A stretch of DNA of 64,000 nt from RBG-16-57-11 sp964503145 (GCA_964503145.1 CAZCYV010000002.1:124001-188000); one strand, 5' to 3'. Numbered from the stretch's first letter, positions 1 through 8,994 are shown. Notes: generated from the sequence alone by a model not told the origin. Made by a program: numbers and translations.

Positions 1-291
1 GGTGAACACCGCCTCTGTGGACACTCCTGCATCAGGTGCCAGGAAGGTAAGGTGTGAAGACGCCGATCCGTTCATATGAATGAACTGACCAAAAACCGGG
101 GTTCCACCGGTCTCCTCGCCGTTCAAAACGTAGGTGAAAATCCCCATGGAGGGCGCCAGATACGAGAACAGCGCACCAGGCACCAGCATAGGACCGCGCG
201 TCAAGACCAGAGCGCTATCCAGGAAGACGCTTTGGCTTCTGAAGCGGTGCAGGGCGGGGAAATCGCGCCAATCAAAATGACGCACGTTCAT
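1..291 (-). CDS. Partial hypothetical protein downstream of pdxT
   Basis: An open frame runs from an ATG at 291 to the window edge without a stop (97 codons seen). Its ATG overlaps the pdxT stop in an ATGA arrangement, so it is probably the next gene of the pdxS-pdxT operon and translationally coupled. The product begins MNVRHFDWRDFPALHRF and continues with mixed hydrophobic and polar sequence. It has no signal peptide or clear motif in the visible part. The beginning is loosely reminiscent of GNAT acetyltransferases, but I cannot support that from 97 residues. The C-terminus lies outside the window. Confidence 0.6.
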   Translation of the reverse strand, partial: MNVRHFDWRDFPALHRFRSQSVFLDSALVLTRGPMLVPGALFSYLAPSMGIFTYVLNGEETGGTPVFGQFIHMNGSASSHLTFLAPDAGVSTEAVFT

Positions 292-890
292 GTGTCGTTC
301 TTCCTGTTTGCGGACTCCGCCAGAGCTAAGAAGTAGCGGTGAAAACGCTCATCAAGGGTCAGTTCAGGGTGAAAGGAAGTCGCCAATAGATGTCCTTGTT
401 GCGCGGCCACCACCCGCCCGTCGGGGAGTTGCGCCAGCGCCTGGGCCGGCTCGTTCACTGAAGAGATCAACGGCGCACGAATGAACACGGCATGATAGGG
501 ACGAGGATCCGGATCGATCTGCTGCAGCGCTGGCACGACCAGGTCCGCCTCGAAGCTATTCACCTGCCGGCCAAACGCGTTGCGCTCCACCGTGATATCC
601 ATCAAGCCCAACAGCGGCTGTTGGCGATGGGCATCCTTCGATAGAAAGATTGCGCCCGCGCACGTGCCCCAGATGGCCTTTTCTGATCCAAAACAGCGCA
701 GCGGCTCAATCAGGTCGTAGGCCACCGCCAGCTTGCCGATTGTGGTGGATTCGCCGCCTGGAATGATCAACCCATCCAGGTCTTCCAGTTGCCCAGGCAA
801 GCGCACCTCTACTGCCTCAACACCGATGCGCTGCAGCATGGCGATATGCTCGGCAAAGTCGCCTTGCAGAGCCAGGACTCCAACTTTCAT
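288..890 (-). CDS. pdxT: Pyridoxal 5'-phosphate synthase glutaminase subunit PdxT
   Basis: PdxT is the class I glutamine amidotransferase subunit of the deoxyxylulose-independent PLP synthase. It hydrolyses glutamine and channels ammonia to PdxS in a cytosolic 12+12 complex. The 200-residue length is typical. The N-terminus MKVGVLALQGDFAEH is characteristic of the family. The oxyanion segment PGGES, the nucleophile in GTCAG (Cys77) and the His174/Glu176 pair in SFHPEL are all present, so the catalytic triad is intact. It lies 90 bases after pdxS on the same strand, which indicates a pdxST operon. Its stop overlaps the start of the next gene. Confidence 0.97.
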   Translation of the reverse strand: MKVGVLALQGDFAEHIAMLQRIGVEAVEVRLPGQLEDLDGLIIPGGESTTIGKLAVAYDLIEPLRCFGSEKAIWGTCAGAIFLSKDAHRQQPLLGLMDITVERNAFGRQVNSFEADLVVPALQQIDPDPRPYHAVFIRAPLISSVNEPAQALAQLPDGRVVAAQQGHLLATSFHPELTLDERFHRYFLALAESANRKNDT

Positions 891-980
891 CGTTCATCAC
901 CGCCCGGCTGCCTCGATTTGACCGGCAGCCGCCAACTCCTCTCAAAGAGATCAATCGATCAGCGCATCCATCCCACTGGA

Positions 981-1868
981 TCACCAGCCACGCCCGGCGA
1001 TTAGTTCTGCCTCGGGGATAGCGGAAACCTGCCGCCCGACCATCGGCTCGCCCAGGTTGCGGCTGACCTCCGCCAGGATGTAAGGATCGTTGTAATGCGT
1101 GACTGCTTTGACAATCGCCGCAGCGCGCTTGGCCGGATCTCCGGACTTGAAGATGCCAGAGCCAACGAAAACGCCATCGACGCCCAACTGCATCATCAAA
1201 GCAGCGTCGGCAGGGGTGGCGATGCCGCCAGCGGCAAAGTTCACCACCGGCAGCCGCCCCAGGCTGCGCGTTTCCATGACCAGTTCATAAGGCGCACCGA
1301 TCTCTTTGGCAAAGGCCATCACCTCTTCCTCAGGCATATTTTCCAGGCGGCGGATCTCGCCCAGGACGGCGCGCGCGTGGCGCACCGCCTCGACGACATC
1401 GCCCGTGCCCGCCTCGCCTTTAGTGCGGATCATCGCCGCGCCCTCACCGATACGGCGCAATGCTTCGCCCAGATTGCGACAACCGCAAACGAAGGGCACT
1501 TTGAACGCATGCTTGTTGATGTGATGCGCCTCATCCGCCGGAGTCAACACTTCCGACTCATCGATATAATCCACGCCGATGGCCTCGAGGATCTGCGCTT
1601 CGACAAAGTGCCCGATCCGGCATTTCGCCATCACCGGAATGGATACGGCGTCCATGATCTTCAAGATCAATTCTGGGTCGCTCATGCGCGCCACGCCGCC
1701 ATGAGCGCGAATATCCGCCGGCACACGCTCCAGAGCCATTACCGCCACCGCGCCGGCATCCTCGGCGATGCGAGCGTGCTCCGGGGTGACCACATCCATG
1801 ATCACGCCGCCCTTAAGCATCTGGGCCAGCCCTTTTTTGACTGCAAATGTTCCAACCTGTTGATTCAT
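981..1868 (-). CDS. pdxS: Pyridoxal 5'-phosphate synthase lyase subunit PdxS
   Basis: PdxS builds PLP from ribose 5-phosphate, glyceraldehyde 3-phosphate and ammonia supplied by PdxT. The 295-residue (beta/alpha)8 protein carries the conserved segment VMAKCRIGHFVEAQ. Lys82 there matches the first Schiff-base lysine (Lys81 in Bacillus). The second lysine region RTKGEAGTGDVVEAVRH and the phosphate-binding NFAAGGIATPADAA segment are present. The frame is open upstream to 1904, but I chose the ATG at 1868 because a GGAGG ribosome-binding site sits just upstream and the protein then begins like the family (MNQQVGTFAVKKGLAQM). It is the first gene of the operon. Confidence 0.97.
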   Translation of the reverse strand: MNQQVGTFAVKKGLAQMLKGGVIMDVVTPEHARIAEDAGAVAVMALERVPADIRAHGGVARMSDPELILKIMDAVSIPVMAKCRIGHFVEAQILEAIGVDYIDESEVLTPADEAHHINKHAFKVPFVCGCRNLGEALRRIGEGAAMIRTKGEAGTGDVVEAVRHARAVLGEIRRLENMPEEEVMAFAKEIGAPYELVMETRSLGRLPVVNFAAGGIATPADAALMMQLGVDGVFVGSGIFKSGDPAKRAAAIVKAVTHYNDPYILAEVSRNLGEPMVGRQVSAIPEAELIAGRGW

Positions 1869-2286
1869 TTTCGACCTCCAACCCGACCAACTGCATCGGG
1901 ACATTGTTTATCGGAAAAGTATTTTATTTACTTCGCCATTAATGATTCTACCATGCGCAAGTTTTCATTGCAATCATCTGGAAACACCCAAAGCAATGCA
2001 ACCACACTTTCTAACAAAAAATTAATGCCCGATGATCCGAAAGCAGGCCCTGGCAACCTGAGGATGTAAACGATGAACCTGGCATATTCTTCATCTGAGG
2101 AAATGTAAACCCCGCCGGGGCGCATTCGTTGCCGGGAAAGCGCGTTGCTATCTCAACAAACGGATCGTTGCCGCGACCAAGAATAGCGCTATTGCCGCAT
2201 TGAGCATTCGAGATGACTTGAGGGCGATTTAAGATAAAATAAACCCCAACGCTTTCGGCGAAACCTGATAGAAGTGGAAGGCACTG
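1869..2286. other. Divergent intergenic region between pdxS and tal-pgi
   Basis: This 418-base gap separates divergent genes. Besides the pdxS promoter, a -10-like TAAAAT lies at 2235-2240 in front of the Tal-Pgi gene, without a convincing -35. A GGAAGG ribosome-binding site precedes the ATG at 2287. No convincing ORF, RNA gene or riboswitch was recognised in the rest. Confidence 0.4.
1945..1973 (-). promoter_or_regulatory. Probable sigma-70-type promoter of pdxST
   Basis: Read on the minus strand, TTGCAA (1973-1968) is followed after 17 bases by TAGAAT (1950-1945). The predicted start of transcription lies about 70 bases upstream of the pdxS ATG. This is a match by eye to the -35/-10 consensus and is not experimentally supported. 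Confidence 0.5.
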
Positions 2287-5082
2287 ATGAGCAAACTGCA
2301 CGATCTAGCCCAATTGGGCCAGGCGATCTGGCTAGATGATATTCGTCGCTCCTATTTGACCAATGGCGAGCTGGCGGAACTGGTGAAGCAGGGGTTACGC
2401 GGCCTGACTTCCAACCCCACGATCTTCGAAAAAGCGATCAACGGCAGCGCCGATTATGACGCGCAGATGCGCGCCCTGGTGCGGGCGGGCAAATCGACGA
2501 CCGAAATCTACGAGGCGCTGGCGATCGACGATATCCGCCAGGCGGCGGACATCCTGCGCCCGGTCTATGACCAGACGGACGGCGCAGACGGTTTCGTCAG
2601 CCTGGAGGTCGATCCGGCGCTGGCCCACGACACCGCCAGGACTATCGCCGAAGCCAGGCGCCTGTTTGAGACCGTCGATCGCCCCAACCTGATGATCAAG
2701 ATACCCGCCACCGCGGAGGGGATCCCGGCAATCCAGGCAACGCTTGCCAATGGGATCAACGTCAACGTGACCCTGATATTCTCGGTGACGCAATATCTGG
2801 CAGTTGTCGAGGCCTTCCTTTCTGGCCTGGAGAAGCTGGCCGCTTCTGGGAGGGAGATCTCTCGCGTGGCTTCGGTGGCGTCGTTTTTCATCAGCCGCGT
2901 CGACACGGCGGTGGATAAAGCGCTGCAAGCTGTAGGGAACCGTGAATTGCAAGGCAAGATCGCAGTGGCCAACGCCAAGCTTGCCTACGCCTGCTTCCAA
3001 GAGATGCTTGCCAGCCCGCGCTGGAAAAAGCTCGCCGAGATGGGCGCGCGCCCGCAGCGTCCGCTATGGGCCAGCACCAGCACCAAGAATCCGGCATACC
3101 CAGACACACTATATGTGGACAATCTGATCGGCCCCTACACAGTCAACACCCTGCCGCTGGCGACGCTCCAGGCGTTAATCGACCACGGTCGAGTGGAGCG
3201 CACCATCGACCAACAGGTCGATCAGGCTCGCGCCCAACTCGCTCAACTGACAGCGCTAGGCATCGATTTCGAGGCTATTGCCCAAACGCTGCAAGACGAG
3301 GGGGTGGCGGCCTTTGCCAGGTCTTTCGAGACGCTGATGCAAAGCATCGCCGAGAAAAGTCAGCGCATGGCGCTGGCTTTCGAGTACAGCGCTTCCATTC
3401 AGGCGCAACTCGATGGATATCAGTCCCGGTTAGATGCGGCGCTGTCAGAGATCGCCAGCCAGCGCGTGATCCAGCGCATCTGGTTGCTAGACCATACAGT
3501 CTGGAAGCCAGAGCCAAACGAAATCGCCAACCGCCTGGGCTGGCTGGATGTTGCAGCAGAGATGCGGGGCGAACTGCCGCGCCTGGAAGCACTGGCAGAG
3601 CAGGTGCGCATGGCTGGCTGTACCCATGCCCTGCTGTTGGGCATGGGCGGATCCAGCCTGGCGCCGGAAGTACTGCGCAAGACCTTCGGCGTGGCGCCCG
3701 GCTTTCTCGACCTGGCCGTACTGGACAGCACCGATCCCGGAGCGGTGCTGGAATACACCCGGCAGCTGGATCCGGCCAGGACCCTTTACATCGTCTCGAC
3801 CAAATCCGGCGGGACGGTCGAGACGTTCTCCTTCCTAAAATATTTCTACAACCATGTCGCTTCTGTTTTGGGCGCCAAACAGGCTGGCGAGCACTTCATC
3901 GCCATCACCGATCCCGGCAGCAAGCTGGCCGAAGTTGCTGAACAACTCGGCTTTCGAGCGGTCTTGCTGAACAACCCAAACATCGGTGGACGTTACTCTG
4001 CGCTGTCTTTCTTCGGCTTGGCACCCGCGGCGCTGGTGGGCGTGAACTTGAAAACCTTGCTGGAGCGCGCCGAAGGGATGCGCCTGGCCTGTCAGGCTGA
4101 TGTCAATGGCGAGGTGCTCAACCCTGGGGCGCTGCTGGGGAGCATTATCGGTGAGTTGGCCAAGGCTGGCAGAGACAAGTTGACCCTGATCATCTCGCCT
4201 GCGGTTTGCACCTTCGGGGATTGGGTCGAGCAATTGATCGCCGAGAGCACCGGCAAGGACGGCAAAGGCATCCTGCCCGTGGTGGGCGAGCCGATTGGCG
4301 AACCTGAAATCTACGGGCCAGACCGGGCGTTCGTCTATCTGCGCCTGGCGGAAGACCATTCTCATGATCTGGCTTTGCTCGCCCTGGAGGCTGCCGGGCA
4401 CCCGGTGATCCGCATCGAGATGCGCGATCTGTACGACCTGGGGGCGCAGTTCTTCCTGTGGGAGTTCGCTACTGCCGTCGCCGGGGAGCGCCTGGGCATC
4501 CAGCCCTTTGATCAGCCCAACGTGGAGGCGGCCAAGGCGCTGGCGCGCAAGATGGTCGCCGCCTATCACCAGGAAGGCAAATTGCCGCAGTTGACCCCTG
4601 TGGTCCGCGATCAGGGAATTGAAGTTTACGGGGATGTCCAGGCAGACTCGCTAGCGCAGGCCTGGAAATCCTTCCTGTCCCAGGCCGGGCCGGGCAGCTA
4701 TATTGCCATACAGGCGTATATCCAGCCGGGCGAAGAGAGTGATGCTTCTTTGCTGGCGCTGCGCGACCGGCTGCGACAAGCCACCCGGCTGGCGGTCACC
4801 ACCGGCTATGGGCCACGCTTCCTGCATTCGACGGGACAGTTGCACAAAGGCGACGCCGGACAGGGGTTGTTCGTCCAGATCACCGCCGACCCAGAACAGG
4901 ATGTCCCCATCCCCGACGAGGCCGGAGCGCAGGCATCCTCGATGACTTTCGGGGTGTTGGAAGCCGCCCAGGCCCTGGGTGATCGCCAGGCGCTGTTAGA
5001 TGCCAGGCGGAAGGTGCTGCGCTTCCACCTGGGCAAAGATGTGCTCGTCGGGCTATCACGTCTGACGCTGGCGATTAGCTGA
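2287..5082 (+). CDS. tal-pgi: Bifunctional transaldolase / glucose-6-phosphate isomerase fusion
   Basis: This 931-residue protein fuses two sugar-phosphate enzymes. Residues about 1-370 are transaldolase: LTSNPTIFEKAI near the N-terminus and LMIKIPAT, in which Lys138 is the Schiff-base lysine. Residues about 395-930 are phosphoglucose isomerase: the SIS-fold phosphate loop LGMGGSSLAPEV at about 450-460 and the STKSGGTVETFSF signature near 510. The fusion would link the non-oxidative pentose phosphate branch to glycolysis in the cytosol. Fusions of this order are known from several bacterial phyla. The ATG follows a GGAAGG site and a -10-like element. No frameshift or missing key residue was seen. 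Confidence 0.95.
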   Translation: MSKLHDLAQLGQAIWLDDIRRSYLTNGELAELVKQGLRGLTSNPTIFEKAINGSADYDAQMRALVRAGKSTTEIYEALAIDDIRQAADILRPVYDQTDGADGFVSLEVDPALAHDTARTIAEARRLFETVDRPNLMIKIPATAEGIPAIQATLANGINVNVTLIFSVTQYLAVVEAFLSGLEKLAASGREISRVASVASFFISRVDTAVDKALQAVGNRELQGKIAVANAKLAYACFQEMLASPRWKKLAEMGARPQRPLWASTSTKNPAYPDTLYVDNLIGPYTVNTLPLATLQALIDHGRVERTIDQQVDQARAQLAQLTALGIDFEAIAQTLQDEGVAAFARSFETLMQSIAEKSQRMALAFEYSASIQAQLDGYQSRLDAALSEIASQRVIQRIWLLDHTVWKPEPNEIANRLGWLDVAAEMRGELPRLEALAEQVRMAGCTHALLLGMGGSSLAPEVLRKTFGVAPGFLDLAVLDSTDPGAVLEYTRQLDPARTLYIVSTKSGGTVETFSFLKYFYNHVASVLGAKQAGEHFIAITDPGSKLAEVAEQLGFRAVLLNNPNIGGRYSALSFFGLAPAALVGVNLKTLLERAEGMRLACQADVNGEVLNPGALLGSIIGELAKAGRDKLTLIISPAVCTFGDWVEQLIAESTGKDGKGILPVVGEPIGEPEIYGPDRAFVYLRLAEDHSHDLALLALEAAGHPVIRIEMRDLYDLGAQFFLWEFATAVAGERLGIQPFDQPNVEAAKALARKMVAAYHQEGKLPQLTPVVRDQGIEVYGDVQADSLAQAWKSFLSQAGPGSYIAIQAYIQPGEESDASLLALRDRLRQATRLAVTTGYGPRFLHSTGQLHKGDAGQGLFVQITADPEQDVPIPDEAGAQASSMTFGVLEAAQALGDRQALLDARRKVLRFHLGKDVLVGLSRLTLAIS

Positions 5083-5104
5083 GCGGCAGTTTCGGCCTCT
5101 ATGA

Positions 5105-5314
5105 GTGTACGCTTTTTTCATGAATCGGGCTTCTGAGTCAAGAGAGCAACTCGAACAGTGGATTGCTGCCCTTATAGCGCGCATTGCGGACTGTCAGGCG
5201 CGTTTTCCGGCGCATTCCATCCCTCCGGCAATGCTCGCCGAATTGGACGAACTGGATGCACAGCTTGCCGAAGCCCAACGCCGGTTGCAATTGCTACGCG
5301 ATGCGCCTGAATAG
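5105..5314 (+). CDS. Small coiled-coil protein of unknown function
   Basis: This 69-residue frame starts 22 bases after the Tal-Pgi stop. The annotated start is GTG at 5105, with an in-frame ATG at 5120 as an alternative. Neither has a good ribosome-binding site. The product is dominated by charged heptad-like sequence (ESREQLEQWIAALIARI, then LDELDAQLAEAQRRLQLL), compatible with a two-helix coiled-coil hairpin broken by a Pro-rich turn (HSIPPAM). It has no signal peptide. Composition argues that it is real, but the weak start leaves doubt. No function can be assigned. Confidence 0.5.
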   Translation: MYAFFMNRASESREQLEQWIAALIARIADCQARFPAHSIPPAMLAELDELDAQLAEAQRRLQLLRDAPE

Positions 5315-5388
5315 CTCATAAGGTGACGCCAGACGAAGCTTCGTCTGCATCATCGATGCTATCCAAATGTGAAAATTAGCGCAGACGC

Positions 5389-5438
5389 TTGACTTTTGGC
5401 ATCCATTATAGTATCCTTATCGTAGCAATAAATACTAT
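5389..5438 (+). promoter_or_regulatory. Promoter with overlapping inverted repeat upstream of the Rrf2 regulator
   Basis: TTGACT (5389-5394) and TATCCT (5412-5417) are 17 bases apart and resemble a -35/-10 pair. A perfect 7-base inverted repeat, ATAGTAT at 5408-5414 and ATACTAT at 5432-5438, overlaps the -10 and the start region. That is the usual place for an autoregulatory operator. That the downstream Rrf2 protein binds here is inference. Confidence 0.45.
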
Positions 5439-5465
5439 TGAATTGATAGACATTATAGGACATAT

Positions 5466-5960
5466 ATGAGACTCTCCAAGCGCGGCGAATACGGTTTGCG
5501 GGCAATGATCGATTTGACCACGGCGCTCAACGCGCAAGATGGCAGACCCAACGGCGGCGTAGTGCAGATTCGCGAGATCGCCGAAAGGCAACATATCCCA
5601 GCCAAGTTCCTGGAACAGATCTTACTGACGCTGAAAAATGCCGGACTGCTGCACAGCCGTATGGGCGTAGGCGGCGGTTACTACCTGGCAAAGCCTGCCA
5701 GTGAGATCAGCCTGGGGCAAATCGTGCGCGTCTTGGACGGCCCGCTGGCGCCGATCGGCTGCGTAAGCCAGATGGCATACGAGCCGTGCGGCTGCCCGGA
5801 TGAACAAACCTGCGGCTTGCGCCTGGTGATGCTCGACGTGCGCAACGCCATCGCCGAAATACTGGATCGTACCTCGCTGGCAGATGTCAGTCAGCGCATC
5901 GAACAGGCGCGCGCCTCTTTGAAAGACATTTCACCACTCTCTTCGTTGCTAGACGAATAA
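5466..5960 (+). CDS. Rrf2/IscR-family transcriptional regulator
   Basis: This is a 164-residue winged-helix regulator of the Rrf2 family. The N-terminus MRLSKRGEYGLRAMIDL and the recognition region IPAKFLEQILLTLKNAGLLHSR are typical, followed by a GGGYYLAKP wing. Four cysteines (99, 108, 110, 116) lie in the loop where IscR, NsrR and RsrR bind an iron-sulfur cluster, so this is probably a cluster-sensing rather than a CymR-type member. The spacing differs from classical IscR (Cys92/98/104 plus His107), so the signal sensed cannot be named. It is followed 164 bases later by pstS on the same strand. No isc or suf genes are nearby. Confidence 0.9.
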   Translation: MRLSKRGEYGLRAMIDLTTALNAQDGRPNGGVVQIREIAERQHIPAKFLEQILLTLKNAGLLHSRMGVGGGYYLAKPASEISLGQIVRVLDGPLAPIGCVSQMAYEPCGCPDEQTCGLRLVMLDVRNAIAEILDRTSLADVSQRIEQARASLKDISPLSSLLDE

Positions 5961-6124
5961 TTGTTCAATAGCCCGATCGGACTGCGAGGCGCTTTCTAAT
6001 AATTATAAAGTCTATTATTATACTAGGATTTATAGGTGATTATCGAGCCGACAGGCCCTTTTCAGAGACACGCTGGTTACATAATGGAGTAAGCATGCCA
6101 TAACAATCATGGAGGCAGGAACAC

Positions 6125-7096
6125 ATGAAAAAGGCTACACCGTTCATTCTCTGGCCGGTAATCTTCACATTGGTTGGGCTGCCGCTGGCGGCCTGCGGCG
6201 GAGCGCCGCAAAGCTCAGACTCCGGTCAATTACAAGGCAACATCACGATCTCGGGCGCCTTTGCGCTGTATCCGATGATGCAGCGCTGGGCCGAAGAATT
6301 CCAGAAGGTCAACCCGGGCGTCACGTTCGATATCTCCGCTGGCGGCGCAGGCAAGGGCATGGCAGACGCCTTGAGCGGCGCAGTGGATATCGGCATGGTT
6401 TCACGCGCGGTGACGCCAGAGGAAGAAGCTAAGGGAGCCTTTTGGGTTGCAGTCACCAAAGATGCGGTCTTCCCGATGGTCAACGAAAAGAACCCGGTGC
6501 TTCAGGATCTGCTCAGGCTGGGCGTCAAGAAAGAAGTCTTCGAGAAGATCTACATCACCGGCGAGATCAAGACCTGGGGGGAGGTTGTCGGGCGCCCCGA
6601 AGTCACCGACCCAATCAATGTTTACACCCGTTCAGATGCTGCTGGCGCGCCCGAGGTATGGGCAAAATACCTGGGCAACAAAAAGCAGGAAGATCTGCTG
6701 GGCATCGGGGTTAATGCCGATCCGGGCATATTGGAAGCAGTGATCCAGGACCCGCTAGGCATCGGCTATAACAATCTGGGCTATGCATTCGACAACGCCA
6801 CCGGCAAGCCCGTAGCCGGAGCGGTGCCAGTGCCGGTGGACAACAATGGCAACGGCCAGGCCGACCCGGAGGAAATCCTGGAGACCAAGGCTGAGGCGGT
6901 CGAGATGGTGGCTACGGGCAAGTATCCTTCGCCGCCCGCGCGCGACCTCAACCTAGTCACCCATGGCAAGCCCAGCGGCCTGATATTGGCCTTCATTCGA
7001 TGGATCCTGACCGATGGGCAGAAGTTCGTAGGCGAAGCAGGTTACGTACAACTCCCTCAAGAGCAATTAGCGGCTGGCTTGCAAAAGCTAGAGTAA
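6125..7096 (+). CDS. pstS: Phosphate ABC transporter substrate-binding lipoprotein PstS
   Basis: The product is a 323-residue periplasmic-binding-protein-fold lipoprotein. A hydrophobic signal ends in the lipobox LAAC (Cys24), so it is probably anchored outside the cytoplasmic membrane. The mature part has PBP-like phosphate-binding features: ISGAFALYPMMQRWAEEF, the glycine-rich SAGGAGKGMADALSGAVDIGMVSR, and TRSDAAGAPEVWAKYL. It delivers phosphate to the PstC/PstA channel encoded just downstream. A GGAGG site precedes the ATG. The gene starts a tight pstSCAB cluster. No recognisable Pho box was found in the 164 bases upstream. Confidence 0.93.
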   Translation: MKKATPFILWPVIFTLVGLPLAACGGAPQSSDSGQLQGNITISGAFALYPMMQRWAEEFQKVNPGVTFDISAGGAGKGMADALSGAVDIGMVSRAVTPEEEAKGAFWVAVTKDAVFPMVNEKNPVLQDLLRLGVKKEVFEKIYITGEIKTWGEVVGRPEVTDPINVYTRSDAAGAPEVWAKYLGNKKQEDLLGIGVNADPGILEAVIQDPLGIGYNNLGYAFDNATGKPVAGAVPVPVDNNGNGQADPEEILETKAEAVEMVATGKYPSPPARDLNLVTHGKPSGLILAFIRWILTDGQKFVGEAGYVQLPQEQLAAGLQKLE

Positions 7097-7157
7097 TCCA
7101 TTCAAAGCCGTTTCGACAACCTGAAACAAAATGGTTAACAATAGCGAAAAAGGCAAT

Positions 7158-8138
7158 ATGGAAAAGACCTTTACTGCAAAGCTGGCGCAGGCGCGTCGCT
7201 CGAAGCGCGCCTTGTTGAACCGCGCGCAACGAGACCGGATCGCTGCCAGGACGTTTTTCCTGCTCTCCACCCTGCCGCTAATTCTCATCCTCATGATCTT
7301 GCTGGCGCTGGTGCAGCGTTCCTGGCCGATCCTGGGTTCGGGCTCTTTGTGGGAACTGCTCACCGGCCAGGTGTGGAAACCCATCCAGGGGCAGTTCGGC
7401 TTCTTTCCCTTCATCATGGGAACGGTGTGGGTCACGGTCACCTCGATGATCCTGGCGGTTCCCCCCTGCTTGCTGGCCGCCATCTACCTGGCCGAATACG
7501 CCGGCACCCGATTGAAAACGGTGATGAAGCCGCTTCTGGACCTGCTGGCGGCCATCCCTTCGGTGGTTTATGGCGTTTGGGGCGTGGTGGCGATTGTGCC
7601 CTGGGTGCAGAGCAGCCTGGCGCCCTTCATGCGCCGCTGGCTGGGCTTCATCCCCCTGTTCCACTCGGATAATCCGACCGGCTTCAGCATCATCTCCGGC
7701 AGCATCGTCCTGGCAGTCATGGTTGCGCCGTTCATCATCGCAGTGACTTACGAGGTGCTGCACACGGTGCCCGAGGGTCAGCGGCATGCCTCGCTGGCGC
7801 TGGGCGCCACCCGCTGGCAGACGGTGCGTCATGCCGTATTGCCGCAGACGCAGGCGGGCATCATCGCCGGGATCGTTTTGGGCTCTTCGCGCGCTCTGGG
7901 CGAAACCATGGCGGTGCTGATGGTGGTGGGGAATGTCGCCAAAGTACCACATTCGATCTTCGATCCTGCTTATCCGTTGCCGGCGCTGATTGCCAACAAT
8001 TACGGTGAAATGCTTTCTATTCCGCTGTATGACGCGGCATTGTTGGGCGCGGCTTTGGTGCTCCTGGTGATGGTCTTATTCTTCAACATCTCCTCCACCC
8101 TGGTGCTGCGCCATATTCTACAGAGGATGAACAAATGA
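7158..8138 (+). CDS. pstC: Phosphate ABC transporter permease PstC
   Basis: The product is a 326-residue inner-membrane permease with about six transmembrane segments. The conserved cytoplasmic EAA-type loop reads YEVLHTVPEGQRHASLALGATRWQ in pieces. The IPSVVYGVWG segment is typical of PstC and PstA. It forms the translocation pore with PstA. An in-frame ATG at 7131 would add nine residues, but I prefer 7158 because AAAAGG lies just upstream of it and nothing precedes 7131. The stop overlaps the pstA start (ATGA), indicating coupled translation. Confidence 0.93.
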   Translation: MEKTFTAKLAQARRSKRALLNRAQRDRIAARTFFLLSTLPLILILMILLALVQRSWPILGSGSLWELLTGQVWKPIQGQFGFFPFIMGTVWVTVTSMILAVPPCLLAAIYLAEYAGTRLKTVMKPLLDLLAAIPSVVYGVWGVVAIVPWVQSSLAPFMRRWLGFIPLFHSDNPTGFSIISGSIVLAVMVAPFIIAVTYEVLHTVPEGQRHASLALGATRWQTVRHAVLPQTQAGIIAGIVLGSSRALGETMAVLMVVGNVAKVPHSIFDPAYPLPALIANNYGEMLSIPLYDAALLGAALVLLVMVLFFNISSTLVLRHILQRMNK

Positions 8139-8983
8139 AACGTCGCCATATCGAAGAGACTTTTTTCAAGATCCTAATGATCTCATCGCTAATCCTGGTG
8201 GCAGGCAGCCTGGGCTTTATCCTGCTGATCGTGATCGTTCGCGGTCTGCCAGCCTTAGATCTGGCCATGATCACCCAGACTCCTAAGGGCGGTTTCTATC
8301 TGGGGAAGGAAGGCGGAGTGCTCAACGCCATCGTCGGATCGCTCTACCTGGCAGGTGGGGGGACGATCCTGGCGCTGATTTTCAGCCTGCCGCTGGCGCT
8401 CTACCTGCAGGCATACGCCCGTCGCTCGGTATGGGCGGATATGGTACGGCTGGCGCTGGATGTTTTGTGGGGCATCCCTTCGATCGTCTATGGTGCATTT
8501 GGCTTCATCATCTTGTTAGCGCTGGGCCTGCGCGCCTCGCTGCTGGGGGGCATCATCACCTTGGCTTTTCTGGAGTTACCGATCATGACTCGCGGCATGG
8601 ATGAGGTGCTGCGCATGATGCCCTTCGAAATGGAGCAGGCTTCCTTCGCCCTGGGCACAACGCGCCTGGAAACGGCGCTGAAAGTGGTCACACGCCAGAT
8701 GTTGCCCGGCATCCTGACTGCAATCCTGCTGGCCTTCGGCCGGGCAATCGGTGATGCGGCTTCGGTGTTATTTACGGCGGGCTTCACCGATCGCATGCCG
8801 ACCTCGCTCTTTCGTCCGGTGGCTTCGCTGCCGCTGGCGGTTTTCTTCCAGCTTGGCACACCCTTTCCAGAGGTGCAGCGGCGCGCCTACGCCTCCGCGT
8901 TGATCCTGACCGTGATGGTGCTGCTCATCAGCCTGGGTTCACGCTGGATTGCCGGAAGATTGAGCCGCTATACGATCCGCTAG
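8135..8983 (+). CDS. pstA: Phosphate ABC transporter permease PstA
   Basis: The product is a 282-residue membrane permease, the partner of PstC. It has about six hydrophobic segments, the GIPSIVYGAFGF motif, and an EAA-type loop (MDEVLRMMPFEMEQASFALG) that contacts the ATPase. The start overlaps the pstC stop by four bases, and pstB follows eleven bases downstream, so all four genes are probably one transcript. Confidence 0.93.
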   Translation: MKRRHIEETFFKILMISSLILVAGSLGFILLIVIVRGLPALDLAMITQTPKGGFYLGKEGGVLNAIVGSLYLAGGGTILALIFSLPLALYLQAYARRSVWADMVRLALDVLWGIPSIVYGAFGFIILLALGLRASLLGGIITLAFLELPIMTRGMDEVLRMMPFEMEQASFALGTTRLETALKVVTRQMLPGILTAILLAFGRAIGDAASVLFTAGFTDRMPTSLFRPVASLPLAVFFQLGTPFPEVQRRAYASALILTVMVLLISLGSRWIAGRLSRYTIR

Positions 8984-8994
8984 GAGGCCTCGGT

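Noticed and set aside
1095..2069. A plus-strand frame of 324 codons opposite pdxS.
   Set aside because: Antisense shadow of pdxS; His/Arg-rich composition and no family.
1905..2240. A riboswitch-like structure upstream of pdxS or tal-pgi.
   Set aside because: Only a small CCCCG/CGGGG hairpin was found, and no known aptamer core could be recognised on either strand.
5389..5412. TTGACT with TATAGT as the Rrf2 promoter.
   Set aside because: The spacing is only 12 bases. TATCCT, 17 bases away, is the better -10.
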